This document shows, piece by piece, positions 9,361 through 19,246 of a DNA stretch of 64,000 nucleotides (position 1 is the first letter of the stretch; every line of letters begins with the position of its first letter). Below the pieces are notes generated by a model. It worked only from the letters and a program-made list of their open reading frames with translations, was not told the origin of the DNA and made no database searches. A program made the translations under genes and the position numbers. The stretch is from Paulinella micropora (Eukaryota > Cercozoa > Imbricatea > Euglyphida > Paulinellidae), in NCBI GenBank assembly GCA_019918135.1, contig WBZZ01003321.1:225001-289000 (forward strand), in the 5' to 3' direction.

Positions 9361-10084
9361 CACTCTATCGCCAATAGACCCACCCCGTTTTGAAAATTCT
9401 CCAGATGCTAAACAACTTATATTTGAAATGACAAATCCACAACCAGCGGAGACACAACCGACAGATGTAGCACCACCCCCGAGTACAAGTTCTGCGGAGC
9501 CACAGCAACAACAGCAAGAGGAGACAACCATACCCCCGAGCGTCGCGGAGACACCAGAGCAACAGCAAGAGCAAGTCCCCTTACAAGGAGAGGGTCGCGG
9601 TTTAATGACTAATGAAATAGATGATATAATGAAAAAATATGGATGGTATCTCGGAGCAATAGCCAGTGATGAAATTTACAAGTTGAAGCCAGGAAGCAGA
9701 AAACGATACGGATTTATCATGAATTTGGACAATCACAAACAAGCGGGTTCTCATTGGATCGCAGTATGGATAAGTCTAGATAAAGACAGGAGTGTTGAAG
9801 TCTATGACCCCTTGGCACTTTATGAGCCGACAGAAGACTTTCAACAACAAATGAAACAACTAATAGACAAAAGCCACCCAAGCACATACCTGCTTATGAA
9901 AGTAAATCAAGTTAAGAACCAATCAAACACCTCGGACACATGCGGATTTCATTCTATGAGATTTTTGATGGAGCGAGCGAAAGGTAATAGATTTAAATTC
10001 GCTACTGGCTACACAGACTTAAAAGAAGACGAAGCAGAAAAGTTAAAAGCACAGAATGGGTATGGTTTTGACACCTTTTTATGA
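9308..10084 (+). CDS. Adenovirus-type cysteine protease with Pro/Gln-rich leader, element 1
   Basis: The C-terminal 165 residues are an adenain-like (C5/Ulp1 fold) protease that matures capsid proteins. The catalytic His is in GSHWIAVWIS, the acidic residue in VEVYDPLALY, and the nucleophile Cys in SDTCGFHSMRFLMERAKGN. The domain opens with NEIDDIMKKYGWYLGAIASDE. Residues 1-95 are a Pro/Gln/Thr-rich low-complexity leader. The start may lie further upstream in the coiled-coil gene. It looks whole through the protease domain. Element 2 has a relative ending at 30,661. Confidence 0.85.
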   Translation: MLKMKAKRMKKKKTPVNSTLSPIDPPRFENSPDAKQLIFEMTNPQPAETQPTDVAPPPSTSSAEPQQQQQEETTIPPSVAETPEQQQEQVPLQGEGRGLMTNEIDDIMKKYGWYLGAIASDEIYKLKPGSRKRYGFIMNLDNHKQAGSHWIAVWISLDKDRSVEVYDPLALYEPTEDFQQQMKQLIDKSHPSTYLLMKVNQVKNQSNTSDTCGFHSMRFLMERAKGNRFKFATGYTDLKEDEAEKLKAQNGYGFDTFL

Positions 10085-10124
10085 GCATCGCTTTCATTCG
10101 CTACGCTCATTTTCGCTTGCTCAT
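10081..10124. terminator. Intergenic hairpin, type C
   Basis: ATGAGC recurs as GCTCAT around ATCGCTTTCATTCGCTAC and again in a second GCTCAT. It begins at the protease stop codon. Confidence 0.5.
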
Positions 10125-10157
10125 AAAAGAATAATATTTTTATAAAAAAGAAAAAGG

Positions 10158-10216
10158 GATATTTGTAAAACACACGAGAGTTGCGGTAGCAACGAGAGTG
10201 TGGATTTACGAATATC
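10158..10216. terminator. Intergenic hairpin, type D
   Basis: GATATTTGTAAA pairs with TTTACGAATATC; inner CACACGAGAG and GAGTGTG sides surround a GTTGC/GCAAC stem. It ends directly before the penton ATG, so it also lies in a 5' leader. Confidence 0.55.
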
Positions 10217-11075
10217 ATGGAGTATAAAGGCGGTCGTGCGAGTGGTATCTATTACACAAATAGCAAAAACAGAATAACCGGCACAGATAGCGACTTTACA
10301 CACGAAGTCAATATGAAGGGGCTAGACAATCCCACACATTGTAAAATACTTCATATTTATGTGCCGAAGTCATATTACTGTGGCTTCACCATATAATACT
10401 TTTACTCTTAGCGAAGACGGGTATGAGGCTTTAATTACGATACCTGAGGGAAACTACACAATGAACAATCTAAAAAATAAGTTGTCGGAGCTGCTAACCG
10501 CAGACAGCCCAAATAATTATACTTATGTTGTATCCAGTAATAATACCAACATAGAACCAGAGGATGGCAAATTAACATTCAGTGTGTCAGAGAATAAGGG
10601 AATTCAACCGCGGTTTATATTTGATGATGATACCCGTATTCACGAGGTTATGGGTTTTGATAGAAATTCAACATATTTCTTCGCTACTGATTTTGTTGAA
10701 TCGCCGAACGTAATTATTCTAACTGGCGAAAAGACTTTATACCTTCAATCGGACTTAGTTGGTGAAGGAGATAATCACGTGCTACAAGAAATATACACAG
10801 CGAATGAAATTCCATTTGGAGCCATTATATACGACGGAAGTGGGTCTGAGTATGGTAAGAAATTATCCGCCAGTTCAAATAATGTATATAGGTTTTATCT
10901 TACAGACGAAAACGATCAGGCTATAAATCTTAATGGGTTAGGTATTGTTATGACATTGTTGATTTACAGGGAAACGAATTATTTTAATTTATTTACATCA
11001 TTCTTCAATCTTTTGAAACAGAGATCAATAATTATTTTGGAATTTTTTTTCTATAAATATATTCTGGTGAATTAG
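10217..11075 (+). pseudogene. Penton (minor capsid) protein, element 1, broken
   Basis: A vertex capsid protein of the single jelly-roll type. The N-terminus has GIYYTNSKNRITGTDSDFTHE, the RxTGTxSDF pattern of PLV and virophage pentons. Later come PEGNYTMNNLKNKLSELL and IHEVMGFDR, and the terminal INLNGLGIVMTLLIYRE strand. It lies directly before the major capsid gene, the usual pair. The relative in element 2 is at 31,190-31,965. It is a fossil with about one break. Confidence 0.8.
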
Positions 11076-11110
11076 TTAATAATCTCAACTGCCTAAAAAT
11101 CAAAAACAAA

Positions 11111-12568
11111 ATGCCCACTCAACACGGAGGCGAACTAGACTTTTCTAGAACTGACTACATCAGTGCTTCTTATCGTTTGAATAAACTAACTCCGCGAGAA
11201 GGTGCGGGAGCTATTACTGTTACTACCGCAGGAGGACAAGAAAGCAACTTTGACCTTATCAGCAGGCTATTTAACTTAGCCCGCTCTGTCTTGAGTTTTA
11301 CTTATGCCCCACCAGCAATTGCAGCGAACTATAACAAATGCTATATGGATTGTCTGGCTCCTATTAGGCAAATTCAACTTCAAACCCGTAGTGGTGTTTA
11401 TCTGTGCGATGTAAATGAAGTTGGTAATTTTACAAAGATTGTGTGGAAGGCTGAAACTTCTATGAAGGATTTTCTGACACTTGAAAACCACGATAATGGA
11501 AGTGGTGCGGGATGTATGCTTCAAAAGTGTAATGCTGGAAAGATTGTTATCGGTAGTAGAGCAGAAAGGCGAGCAATTGATACTGCAGCAGCCTACGATA
11601 CTGCTAGAGACGCAATTCAAACATACTACAAAGTGCCTATTGCAAATGCTAGTCGCCACGACGATTCTGCTCTATCTGATGGCACTGCTGGAACCTATAG
11701 CTTTGTTAATGTTGAATATAATGAGGCTAAGTATTTCTCGGGTGGTTCGGTTACTTCTGCTGAGCCTTCTATCAGTGTTAAGATTAATCTTGGTATGCTT
11801 TACAATACCATTTTCGCCCTTGATAAGACTATTATGTTTCCAGAGATTTTGAATATGCGTATTGTATGGCAACAGACCCCTAAAATTTATTATTACAATA
11901 ACGATGCTTCGTCACCTGGTGGAGGAGTGCTTGTTGCTGCCGCTGGTAATGTATCTGTTTCTAGTCTTAACTTGTTCCTTGCTGTAGAGACTAATCCCGA
12001 TGTCATTCAATCAATTCAACAAAAGGTGGCGAGTGCTGAAGGTATGAGTTTTAATATTGATTATCCTTATGTTTATAAAAATTCCATTGCTCAATCCACT
12101 ACACAAAACGTTATTCTCCGCTTTGATAGGGGGCACGGCAAAAGGTTGAAGAAAATTTATCACACACTGTTTAACAACACAGAAAACAAGAATACCGCTT
12201 ATGATATTGATAACAGAGCAAACGCTAAGACTACCAGTTTTCACACCACACTTGACGGGGCACGACTTCAGGAATTTGAAATATTTCCCGCTAGTTTTGA
12301 AGATTATATGTGCTTGAAACCTAAACTTGAAGGTTCTGTTTTGATGAATTCAAATGTGTATCAGTACAACTGGTTCTGGGTTGATACTTGGGATAATACC
12401 CGACCGCTGTGGAGCAAAGACCAAAATGAAGTTAGCGGGCTTGACCTTTCCAATGAGAGACGATGGGAGTTCATTAGCACTACACAGAATAATGCTCATC
12501 AGCACGTAAGTGTAGCAATCACTCAGCGGGAGGTTCAGGTTAACTCAAATATAATTTCTATTAGTTGA
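11111..12568 (+). CDS. Major capsid protein, double jelly-roll type, element 1
   Basis: A 485-aa protein forming the capsid shell. It begins MPTQHGGELDFSRTDYISAS and has RQIQLQTRSGVYLCDVNEVG, ETNPDVIQSIQQKVASAEGM and YQYNWFWVDTWDNTRPLWSK segments shared with element 2's copy at 32,096-33,643. Length, position after the penton and beta-rich content fit the PLV/virophage major capsid protein; the fold itself is inferred. The frame looks whole. The stop is TGA, while the element 2 copy stops at the same place with TAA, so TGA acts as a stop here. A type A hairpin overlaps the stop. Confidence 0.75.
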   Translation: MPTQHGGELDFSRTDYISASYRLNKLTPREGAGAITVTTAGGQESNFDLISRLFNLARSVLSFTYAPPAIAANYNKCYMDCLAPIRQIQLQTRSGVYLCDVNEVGNFTKIVWKAETSMKDFLTLENHDNGSGAGCMLQKCNAGKIVIGSRAERRAIDTAAAYDTARDAIQTYYKVPIANASRHDDSALSDGTAGTYSFVNVEYNEAKYFSGGSVTSAEPSISVKINLGMLYNTIFALDKTIMFPEILNMRIVWQQTPKIYYYNNDASSPGGGVLVAAAGNVSVSSLNLFLAVETNPDVIQSIQQKVASAEGMSFNIDYPYVYKNSIAQSTTQNVILRFDRGHGKRLKKIYHTLFNNTENKNTAYDIDNRANAKTTSFHTTLDGARLQEFEIFPASFEDYMCLKPKLEGSVLMNSNVYQYNWFWVDTWDNTRPLWSKDQNEVSGLDLSNERRWEFISTTQNNAHQHVSVAITQREVQVNSNIISIS

Positions 12569-12623
12569 TATTTATCAACTTCACTCTCGTTGCTGTCGCA
12601 ACTCCCGTTTGTTGATAAACATC
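12567..12623. terminator. Intergenic hairpin, type A, at capsid gene end
   Basis: GATATTTATCAAC pairs with GTTGATAAACATC and the inner GTTGC/GCAAC stem is intact. It starts within the capsid stop codon and abuts a type B hairpin. Confidence 0.6.
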
Positions 12624-12686
12624 GATGTTTTAGAATAAGCGAGAAATCTTGCGATTAGCAAGATAGAAGCGCAATTCTAAAATATC
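12624..12686. terminator. Intergenic hairpin, type B
   Basis: GATGTTTTAGAAT pairs with ATTCTAAAATATC. The inner AATCTTGC / GCAAGAT stem pairs perfectly and differs from the 6,261 copy by compensating bases, which keeps the fold. Confidence 0.65.
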
Positions 12687-12746
12687 ATAAATATCGTGAA
12701 ATATTAATTAGATTAAATATTTTTTCTAGTATAATATAGACCTACA

Positions 12747-13984
12747 ATGCCCACCAGAGAAACTTAATCGCAGAAAATCCTGACGGCGAATGTATAAATG
12801 TCAGCGTTGGATATGATGGACACGTTGAAACAAATAATTCAAAAACCGCTTTTGGCGAAGCAGTAGTAGGTCAATTAACACCAGTATTACAAGAAATCTT
12901 TCCATATACCATTAATACTAGGATATGGACAAAAACAGAAACAAAATCGTCTGTGTCATTTTTGAATAATATGGCTGAATTGAAAACAACTGCTGATGCT
13001 AGTGCAGATGCTAGACTGGTAAGTAAAAGGAGAATAAAATATAGAACTGGAATGGGTGTCCTAGCCCGCTTTACTGCTCTATGGACGACGGATGATACAA
13101 AAGATTACTATTCATTTATTGGAATAGGAAATGATCTCGCTGATGGATTTTATTTTTACAAAAATCAAGCAGGAATGAATATCGCACATTGTGCGGGAGG
13201 TGCTGTAGATTATATTGATCAAGTAGATTGGGACGACCCTTGCGATGGAAATTATGCTATGCCAAACTTAGACTGGAGCAAAGGAAATGTATTTCAAATT
13301 CAATTTCAATATTTAGGTTTTGGTGCTATTAAGTTTTATATTGAAAATCCCATAACAGGATTATTTCAATTAGTTCATATGATTGAGTATGCGAATGCTA
13401 ATAATGGTGTAAGCCTGCGAAATACAACATTACCTTTTACTGCAGTAATGAGAAATGATGCAGCGAATGGAGTACAAACTCTTAAAACAGCGAGTGCCAG
13501 TTTATTCATTGAGGGAACGAATACTATTAATACCAGCATAACAAACGAAGTGGAAGGAAGTAAAGCAGCAAACACCACTGAAAGTCCTATTATTAGTATA
13601 AGAAACAAAGCGGTATTTGATGCGGGTTGTGCAAATTTAACAAATTATTCAAATGTTTATCCCACTTTGATAAGTATTACAAATGAAGATACTAAGTCAA
13701 ATGTTGTCAGAATGGTATTAAATGGAACACTAACTGGAGCAGGTTTTGCAGATGTTGATTCTAAGTATTCAATTGTAGATACTGACACAAAGGCGAGTGC
13801 TATCGCAAATGGAACAACAATTTTTAAACTATATGTAAATAGTGCTTCAACTCAACAAATTAATCTTAGAAATTATGATATATATCTGTCTCCTAGTGAT
13901 GTATTGACTTTTACACAGAAGTCTGTCTCTGCTGGTGGAGGAGGAAATGTTAATATTATCGCTAACTTCATAGAGGATCATTGA
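12747..13984 (+). pseudogene. Possible virion surface protein (about 400 aa), element 1, broken
   Basis: The gene follows the major capsid gene, with ATAATATAGACC just before its ATG. The long C-terminal part (from 12,953) is beta-rich: RTGMGVLARFTALWTTDD, DYYSFIGIGNDLADGFYFY, and a Gly-rich end (SVSAGGGGNVNIIANF). Only the very start survives in element 2 (33,801-33,900). I do not recognise the family. Position and Ser/Thr/Asn-rich composition suggest a capsid decoration or attachment protein. Fossil with about one break. Confidence 0.5.
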
Positions 13985-14080
13985 TATTTATGAGCATCGC
14001 TTTCATCCAATGTTGAATTCTAAATAAAAATCAACATAACTCTCATTTTCGCAATCTCAAACATGTTTGAGATATTCATA
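13983..14080. terminator. Intergenic hairpin, type C, with inner palindrome
   Basis: GATATTTATGAGCATCGC opens the unit and TCTCATTTTCGC follows later. A perfect palindrome ATCTCAAACATGTTTGAGAT lies at 14,054-14,073. The middle carries unrelated sequence. Confidence 0.45.
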
Positions 14081-14117
14081 AAAGTGAAGTAAATAATAAA
14101 AATAATAAACGGGAGGC

Positions 14118-14170
14118 GATGTTCGTAAAACACACGGGAGCGTTAGCGGGAGTGTGGATTTACGAATGTC
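14118..14170. terminator. Intergenic hairpin, type D
   Basis: GATGTTCGTAAAACACACG pairs with GTGTGGATTTACGAATGTC around GGGAGCGTTAGCGGGAG. It lies at the junction of convergent genes. Confidence 0.55.
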
Positions 14171-14572
14171 ATAGATATTTTTTTACCGCATCTTTATTAT
14201 TAAAATAAGGTTGTTGAATTAAATATTCAAGGTATGGTTGATCAATCTTAGCAACATCTTCAATTTTCATTTTTTTTATACTTACCATATTGAAATCGGT
14301 TTCATTTTGTGCTAACTCTTCGCCTACATTAGCCTTTATTTCGGTAATTCCAGTCTCTTTTAAATCAGTCTCCTTAAAGGTGTGCTTTGTTCTTCGTCCA
14401 ACACGTTTTCTAAAGTATAACTACTTTCACATTGTCATCACGTGGTTTATATTGCTCATAGAAAGAAACAATATCAGGCTTAGTCCATTTAATTGAAGGT
14501 TTCTTAATTTCGCTGTCAAGGCTCCATTTTTCAATTTCACTCAAGTAGTCCTGTTTATCTTATATATACTAC
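14169..14572 (-). pseudogene. Remnant related to the element 3 gene at 61,832, element 1, broken
   Basis: The minus strand shows SIKWTKPDIVSFYEQYKPRDDN, which is nearly the same as the KWTKPDIVSFYEKYRP segment of element 3. Next to the stop is IEDVAKIDQPYLEYLIQQPYF, like the ExoX-like C-terminal pattern in the gene just to its right. So it joins two small domains seen elsewhere in these elements. Function is unknown. It is a fossil with a few breaks. Confidence 0.45.
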
Positions 14573-14585
14573 AAAATAATTTTTA

Positions 14586-14873
14586 TTAAATGTATTTTTT
14601 TACTTCACTTTTAATGTCAGTAAATTTCTCAGACCACGGCTGTTTCATAACCCATTCAAGGTATGGCTTATCAATAACCGCTACATCTTGAATTTTCTTA
14701 CCTTTATACTTACCAAATGGAAAAGTATCCTTTGGCTTGCCTGCCCGTGCATTTTCAATCATTTGGATTTCGTCAGTAATTATCTTTTTAACATCGGTAA
14801 GAGAAAATGTTTCTTTTTTATTTTCAATAGAGAGTTTCTCAAACTTCTCACATAGTCTGGTTAGGGTGCTCAT
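14586..14873 (-). CDS. Small protein with ExoX-like C-terminal domain, element 1
   Basis: A 95-aa protein whose second half reads FPFGKYKGKKIQDVAVIDK followed by PYLEWVMKQP. That is the compact FGKYKG...YLxW domain found at the C-terminus of ExoX-type exonucleases and as a stand-alone module in many phages. The N-terminal half is helical and charged. The exonuclease catalytic domain is not present, so a nucleic-acid-binding or adaptor role is more likely, which is inference. The frame looks whole. Confidence 0.55.
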   Translation of the reverse strand: MSTLTRLCEKFEKLSIENKKETFSLTDVKKIITDEIQMIENARAGKPKDTFPFGKYKGKKIQDVAVIDKPYLEWVMKQPWSEKFTDIKSEVKKYI

Positions 14874-14921
14874 TAGTGTATATAGACTGGTAAAAAATTT
14901 ATTGAAAAAAATTAATTAATT

Positions 14922-14979
14922 GATGTTTATGAGCATCGCTTTCATTCGCTATGCTCATTTTCGCTTTCTCATAAACATC
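14922..14979. terminator. Intergenic hairpin, type C
   Basis: GATGTTTATGAGC pairs with GCTTTCTCATAAACATC. It lies upstream of the ExoX-like gene start and just past the 3' end of the polymerase gene. Confidence 0.55.
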
Positions 14980-17900
14980 GTTTGATATCCGTTAGGGATA
15001 CTATCATTTTTGTGATAAACTCGCGTCCGCACCATTTATTCTCATTAACTTTCTTTTTTATGTTTATAGTATGAACAATGCTGAAATGGTTAATGTTTTG
15101 CTGTTTGCTATTTCGTGATAAATGAATTTTCTTCATTTGAAAATCTCCAACATTTTCAATGCTTTCACCTAAATCAATCTTTTCATATACTTCTGGATTC
15201 AAGCCTTTTGAATTCAACCCCTTACCTCTGAGATGGTAGTATCTCTTTTTTACTCCTTCGTTTTCGTAGCATTCAATTATATGAACACCTTTGTCTTTAT
15301 GTTTCAAGTCATTCTTAGTAAGGTAGGGGAGAAATGTTTCATTCGTTGTAAATTCTAACATATACAATTTAGGAGCAATCCATAATTATTCCTCTTATTA
15401 TCTTAACAACAATCTCCTAAGTCATTTGTTATTCCACCAAGAGATTTATCACCAAGTCTTTTACTTAGTTTGGTAAACCTAACATGCAACACTAGACTAT
15501 CAGTATCGGTGTAATAGAAATCTGCCTCTATGTTTTTATTTGGATTAGCCTCTTTTATGTGTTATACATAATTCGCCTACTATATGCTAGAATGAAAGCC
15601 CCGTAGTGAGAAGGTTTGGTTAGGCTCTCTTCAATTATTTCTTCCTTTCTAGGAATTCCAGATACGTGCCAAAGTTTGTTTCCGTCTTTATCTTTGAATT
15701 CAACCACATCAGATATATAATTTTTCGTCCAAAATTTCCAATACTCCTCATTTGATTTAATATATTCTGCTTCTGTTGGGATAGGTCGTTGTATCATCTT
15801 TCCGTATAACGACTTCATAAATAGTTTGGCTAATAAATATTGCGGTGTGCCTTTTTCGCTATTTTCTTTCGCCTTAAACATTTCTAATATATATTCTTTG
15901 AAAACTGGTTCTGCCTCCTATGCATAGTATCCTTTATGAATTGTTATATCGTAGCCTTCCTTAATCATATCTTCAATATCAACACTTGCGAGCCATTGGT
16001 CTTTCATATCCGCTAAATTCCACTTTAATGAGCCCATTTTATTTCTCTGTCCTATTCTTGAATGTAGAATGTCTTTTGGTGAGATATAATCAACATTGTA
16101 AATACCGATAGGAAGATTATTATAATCAAATGGTGCGATAGCCAGTTTAATTTCTCCAACCATAAATAAATTAAGCATCGCTGTTGGGTATAAAGATACG
16201 ACATCCGCATCAACTAAATAATCGGTTAATTCATCAAATGTGATTTTTCCTGCTAAGTAGTCGTTGTAATGTTTTGAAATAAATCTTTTTTTGCTTGGAT
16301 ATGTTCTTGCTCCGATAACCGCTTTTCTAAACGCCTTCTCTTGTTCAATAGTTGGGAGTCTTACATCGTGCTTACCATCAATCATTTTCTTCCAGATATT
16401 GAAAGCAAGGCTTGAAGTTGAAATACATGAAGTCAAATTCACTGAGTGTTTTTCAAATATCTCTGCGTTTATTTTGTCATATAACTCTTTTAACCCCATA
16501 ACATCACACTTCAAATATTCAAGACACTTATTTCTTAATTCTTCACTCATTGTTTCCCAAGTAGATGCCTTGTCGTGGTCAAAATCTCCTTTAAGAGTTT
16601 TACATTTCATATTTTCTAAGTTTTCTTTTAATGTCCCCTGAGTATGCTTACACATATCCCACATTTTAATATTTTCAAATTGTAAAGAGATTATTGAGCC
16701 GTTATTAATCATGTGAGATTTTGGTTTAATACCTCTCCTTATTAATTCCTGTTTAATGAAGTAGTGATCAAAGTTCGCCCCGTTAAAACCATTCACATAT
16801 AAAATTGGTGCTTCTTCATCTTTGTTTCTCTTCTTTCTTACTCCTGCTACTTTCTTGACTGGATTATGTGGTTGTTTGTTAGCCCATTCTAATGCTAACT
16901 TTCTTCCTCTCTCTAAGACTAAATCCAGAAATTTAGAAATACAATCAATACCAGCATAATATTTAAATCCTTCCGTCCCTTGAGTATATCCGACTATATA
17001 GTCAGCAAGCGTGTTATTTCTAAAAGTTTCAAGGTCGTAATGAAGAACTTCATCTTTATTATTATATTTTTCTTTATGAGCCTTCGTTATTAAATGTCTC
17101 TTTCCATTCTTTAATATTTCTCTATTCGCATAATTAATAACTTTTGGATTACAAGTATGTTTAGTAAAATACTTAGTTAAGCATTTTTCGCATTTCTTTT
17201 TATATCTTTTAATTAATCCAAAATAGTGGTTATTCTCCGAGTAGTAAGTAAATCATAATATCCGCTTCTTCTCCTATTTCGTTTGTGCTTATTGTCTCCT
17301 TTGTTAGAGAATTTGTTATTTCATATGTCTTTCCTGCCTTTATCAAAGTATTAAGGATTTTTACGGTGGTAGAGAATGGTATAGGGCAATCAATAGAAAG
17401 ATTGAATTGTTCTCTAATATCATTACATCTTTTTCTGTTAATAAGTGGCATATTAAGAATGTATTTACAAAGGAAGAATAAGCAATTATTATTTTTGCTA
17501 GCGGGAGATATTAATATACTTTCGTCATATTTCGTTTGTTTGCTTTTGTATTTTCCCTCATAGCATCCTCCTCCGTTTTTTTGAACTACTACTACCTTAG
17601 CATATTCAATGATTCGGTCATAACCTAATCCAGATGCTTCAATATTGCTTATGTTAAACTCATTCAACATTTCAATAAAATCATCATAGTTTTTATTTGA
17701 AAAGAATTAAATGTTTTCTTTTTATAATATCTATTTAATTCTTCGTGGTCTGTTATGTATGTTATAGTGATATGAACATCAGCATTTCCTGTCATACCAT
17801 TTCTTTTCGCATCTAATAGTATAGGAAGTAGAACCTCTCGCTCTAATGCGCCAGTATCATAAAAGTTTATGTTTAATCCTTGCTTCTCGTATGTAAGAGA

Positions 17901-18047
17901 GTTTAATCTATTGTCTCGCCTAGATTTTAACTCTACTACTTTAACTTCCCTTTTGTTTTCTCTTGTTGTAGTTTTCTTCAAATTCGCCCTTACCTTCGCT
18001 AGTTCTACATTTTCCTTCGTTGGTCTGGGCGGTAATGGTGGTGGCAT
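14969..18047 (-). pseudogene. Protein-primed DNA polymerase B, element 1, broken
   Basis: A family B polymerase that would start replication from a terminal protein. Seen in order: a Pro-rich start (MPPPLPPRPTKENVELAK), the NGFNGANFDHYFI exonuclease II block, the YLKCDVMGLKELYD exonuclease III block, RTYPSKKRF, the motif A block DADVVSLYPTAML, a KLFMKSLYGK motif B block, and a C-terminal part with GKGLNSKGLNPEVYEKID. It matches the Polinton/mavirus-type pPolB. It points toward the capsid genes and is the largest gene of the element. It is a fossil with several breaks. Confidence 0.8.
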
Positions 18048-18214
18048 ATTTTACTTTTATATTAGTGAGGATATAAAAATAATGAAAATAAATTAAATTG
18101 TTTTACCTTTTTATATATATAAGATTGTCTTACCTTTAACATGAAATTCATTCATAAGTCTTGGGCAAAAAAAATCATTTTTCGTTTTTTTGTTTTTTTA
18201 TACTCCTCTCGCCT

Positions 18215-18697
18215 TCATTCTTCATATTCTTTAAGTTTTCTGTTTCGTTCTTTTAATTGCTCCTTCCTCTTTTGATTGATTTCATCCTTATTTCTTTTGT
18301 AATATGCAAGAGCCTTTTCGGAGTTAGCCTTTCGTTTGTCCTCAGGTGTGAGATATTTCTTGTGTCTCCCCATATCTATATTATAAGTAATATAATTTAT
18401 TTCTTTAAATGGTTTTACATTTTTAATTAAATTATTATTTAATACAATCATCACCCTTAATTTAAGTTGTCTTATTGCTTCTTCACATATTTCCCATTTG
18501 TGGATATTCAACATCGTTGGAGCCTCTAATGCTTTGATTTTCTGTTCATCCCAAAACTTAAAGGCTTTGCTATATCGTTGAAGTGTTTCTCTTCTAGTGT
18601 ATTTCTTAATCCTTTTATCGTCTGCTAATGCTTCTGGAAAATGTAAATTGTATAGTTCTTTCAATTCCTTGTCCGCTTGTATCATTATAGAAGACAT
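18215..18697 (-). CDS. Small right-end proteins (helical + basic), element 1, read as one ORF
   Basis: The frame holds two parts that are separate genes in element 2. The first starts MSSIMIQADKELKELYNLHF and is an all-helical protein of about 100 aa with an RYSKAFKFWDEQK segment. The second starts MGRHKKYLTPEDKRKAN at 18,373 and is a 52-aa Lys/Arg/Glu-rich helix with a YYKRNKDEINQKRKEQLKER run, similar to element 3's gene at 58,409. Relatives in element 2 are at 35,807-36,085 and 36,185-36,364. Functions are unknown; the basic protein may bind nucleic acid. Confidence 0.5.
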   Translation of the reverse strand: MSSIMIQADKELKELYNLHFPEALADDKRIKKYTRRETLQRYSKAFKFWDEQKIKALEAPTMLNIHKWEICEEAIRQLKLRVMIVLNNNLIKNVKPFKEINYITYNIDMGRHKKYLTPEDKRKANSEKALAYYKRNKDEINQKRKEQLKERNRKLKEYEE

Positions 18698-18734
18698 ATT
18701 ATATAAGTAATAATATTTATTTCTTTAAATGGTT

Positions 18735-18965
18735 TTACATTTTATTTTTATAATATCTTTCCATGTCATCGCTTCTACGAATTATACGAATAACTTTATG
18801 TCCTCCTATCATAACCTCTTCTTTCTCTGCGAAGTAGTCTCTATGAAAGTCTGATTTTTCATGTTGATATTTTCCATGTATCCCTATTACTTTACCACAT
18901 ACACATGTATATTTCTGTTTTCTTCTTTCCTTTACATATTCCGCTCTCTTCTGTTTGCGTTCCAT
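18735..18965 (-). CDS. Small zinc-finger-like protein, 76 aa, element 1
   Basis: The centre reads YTCVCGKVIGIHGKYQHEKS followed by DFHRDYF, a CxC...H...H arrangement typical of a short zinc finger, flanked by basic helices (KQKRAEYVKERRKQK). Element 2 has a relative at 35,517-35,762 with the same pattern. It is the last gene before the right terminus in both elements. A DNA-binding role at the end of the element is plausible but is inference. Confidence 0.55.
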   Translation of the reverse strand: MERKQKRAEYVKERRKQKYTCVCGKVIGIHGKYQHEKSDFHRDYFAEKEEVMIGGHKVIRIIRRSDDMERYYKNKM

Positions 18966-19185
18966 CTATATCAAAGACGAATTTTTTCTTTTTACAATAT
19001 ATGTTTCCTGATGTTTTTTGACTACTTCAAAAAAACAACGGGGGGTGCTCTGTGGAGGGCTCTTTGGGGTGTTTTGTGCTCTCGTATTGATTGTGCTGGA
19101 GATTAATAGGAGAAGAGAAATGAAATTTATGAGGGCGTTTTAAGGCACGAAAAAACGACCCTTGTAAATTTCATATTATACTACT
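18966..19185. repeat. Presumed right terminal region of element 1
   Basis: This stretch holds no gene. Read inward from 19,185 it starts AGTAGTATAATATG, resembling the AGTAG terminus of element 2. It includes an imperfect hairpin at 19,120-19,174 (ATGAAATTTA against TAAATTTCAT with GGGCGTTTT / AAAACGACCC). The left partner is outside the window, so the repeat cannot be confirmed here. Confidence 0.4.
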
Positions 19186-19218
19186 TGCTTTTAGTTTGGG
19201 TTTTAGGAAAGGCAAGAA
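19186..19218 (+). repeat. 33-bp repeat, candidate A1 of the YR retrotransposon
   Basis: The 33 bases starting TGCTTTTAGTTTGGG are identical to 44,532-44,564. In Ngaro/PAT elements the A1 and A2 repeats sit before the first ORF and near the 3' end, as here. The copy starts exactly where element 1 seems to stop. Confidence 0.5.
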
Positions 19219-19246
19219 ATCCGTGTCAAGCGAGAAACCCAAGCGA

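Larger units (their letters stand above)
1..19185. mobile_element. PLV/Polinton element 1, left end outside window, broken
   Basis: The block carries the Polinton/PLV hallmark set: rve integrase, packaging ATPase, adenovirus-type protease, penton, major capsid protein and protein-primed polymerase B, plus a fibre with an S74-like tail. Genes on the left and middle mostly point right; the polymerase and right-end small genes point left. It is a fossil with about a dozen breaks, though the ATPase, protease and major capsid frames look whole. Its right end is placed at 19,185 by inference: read inward, the terminus begins AGTAG as in element 2, and a 33-bp repeat of the flanking retrotransposon starts at the next base. 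The left end is not in the window. Age seems moderate, since long frames persist. Confidence 0.8.

Noticed and set aside
11111-12568. Idea that TGA is read as an amino acid throughout this genome
   Set aside because: The capsid and protease frames of elements 1 and 2 end at the same place with TGA in one copy and TAA in the other, so TGA is a normal stop for these genes.
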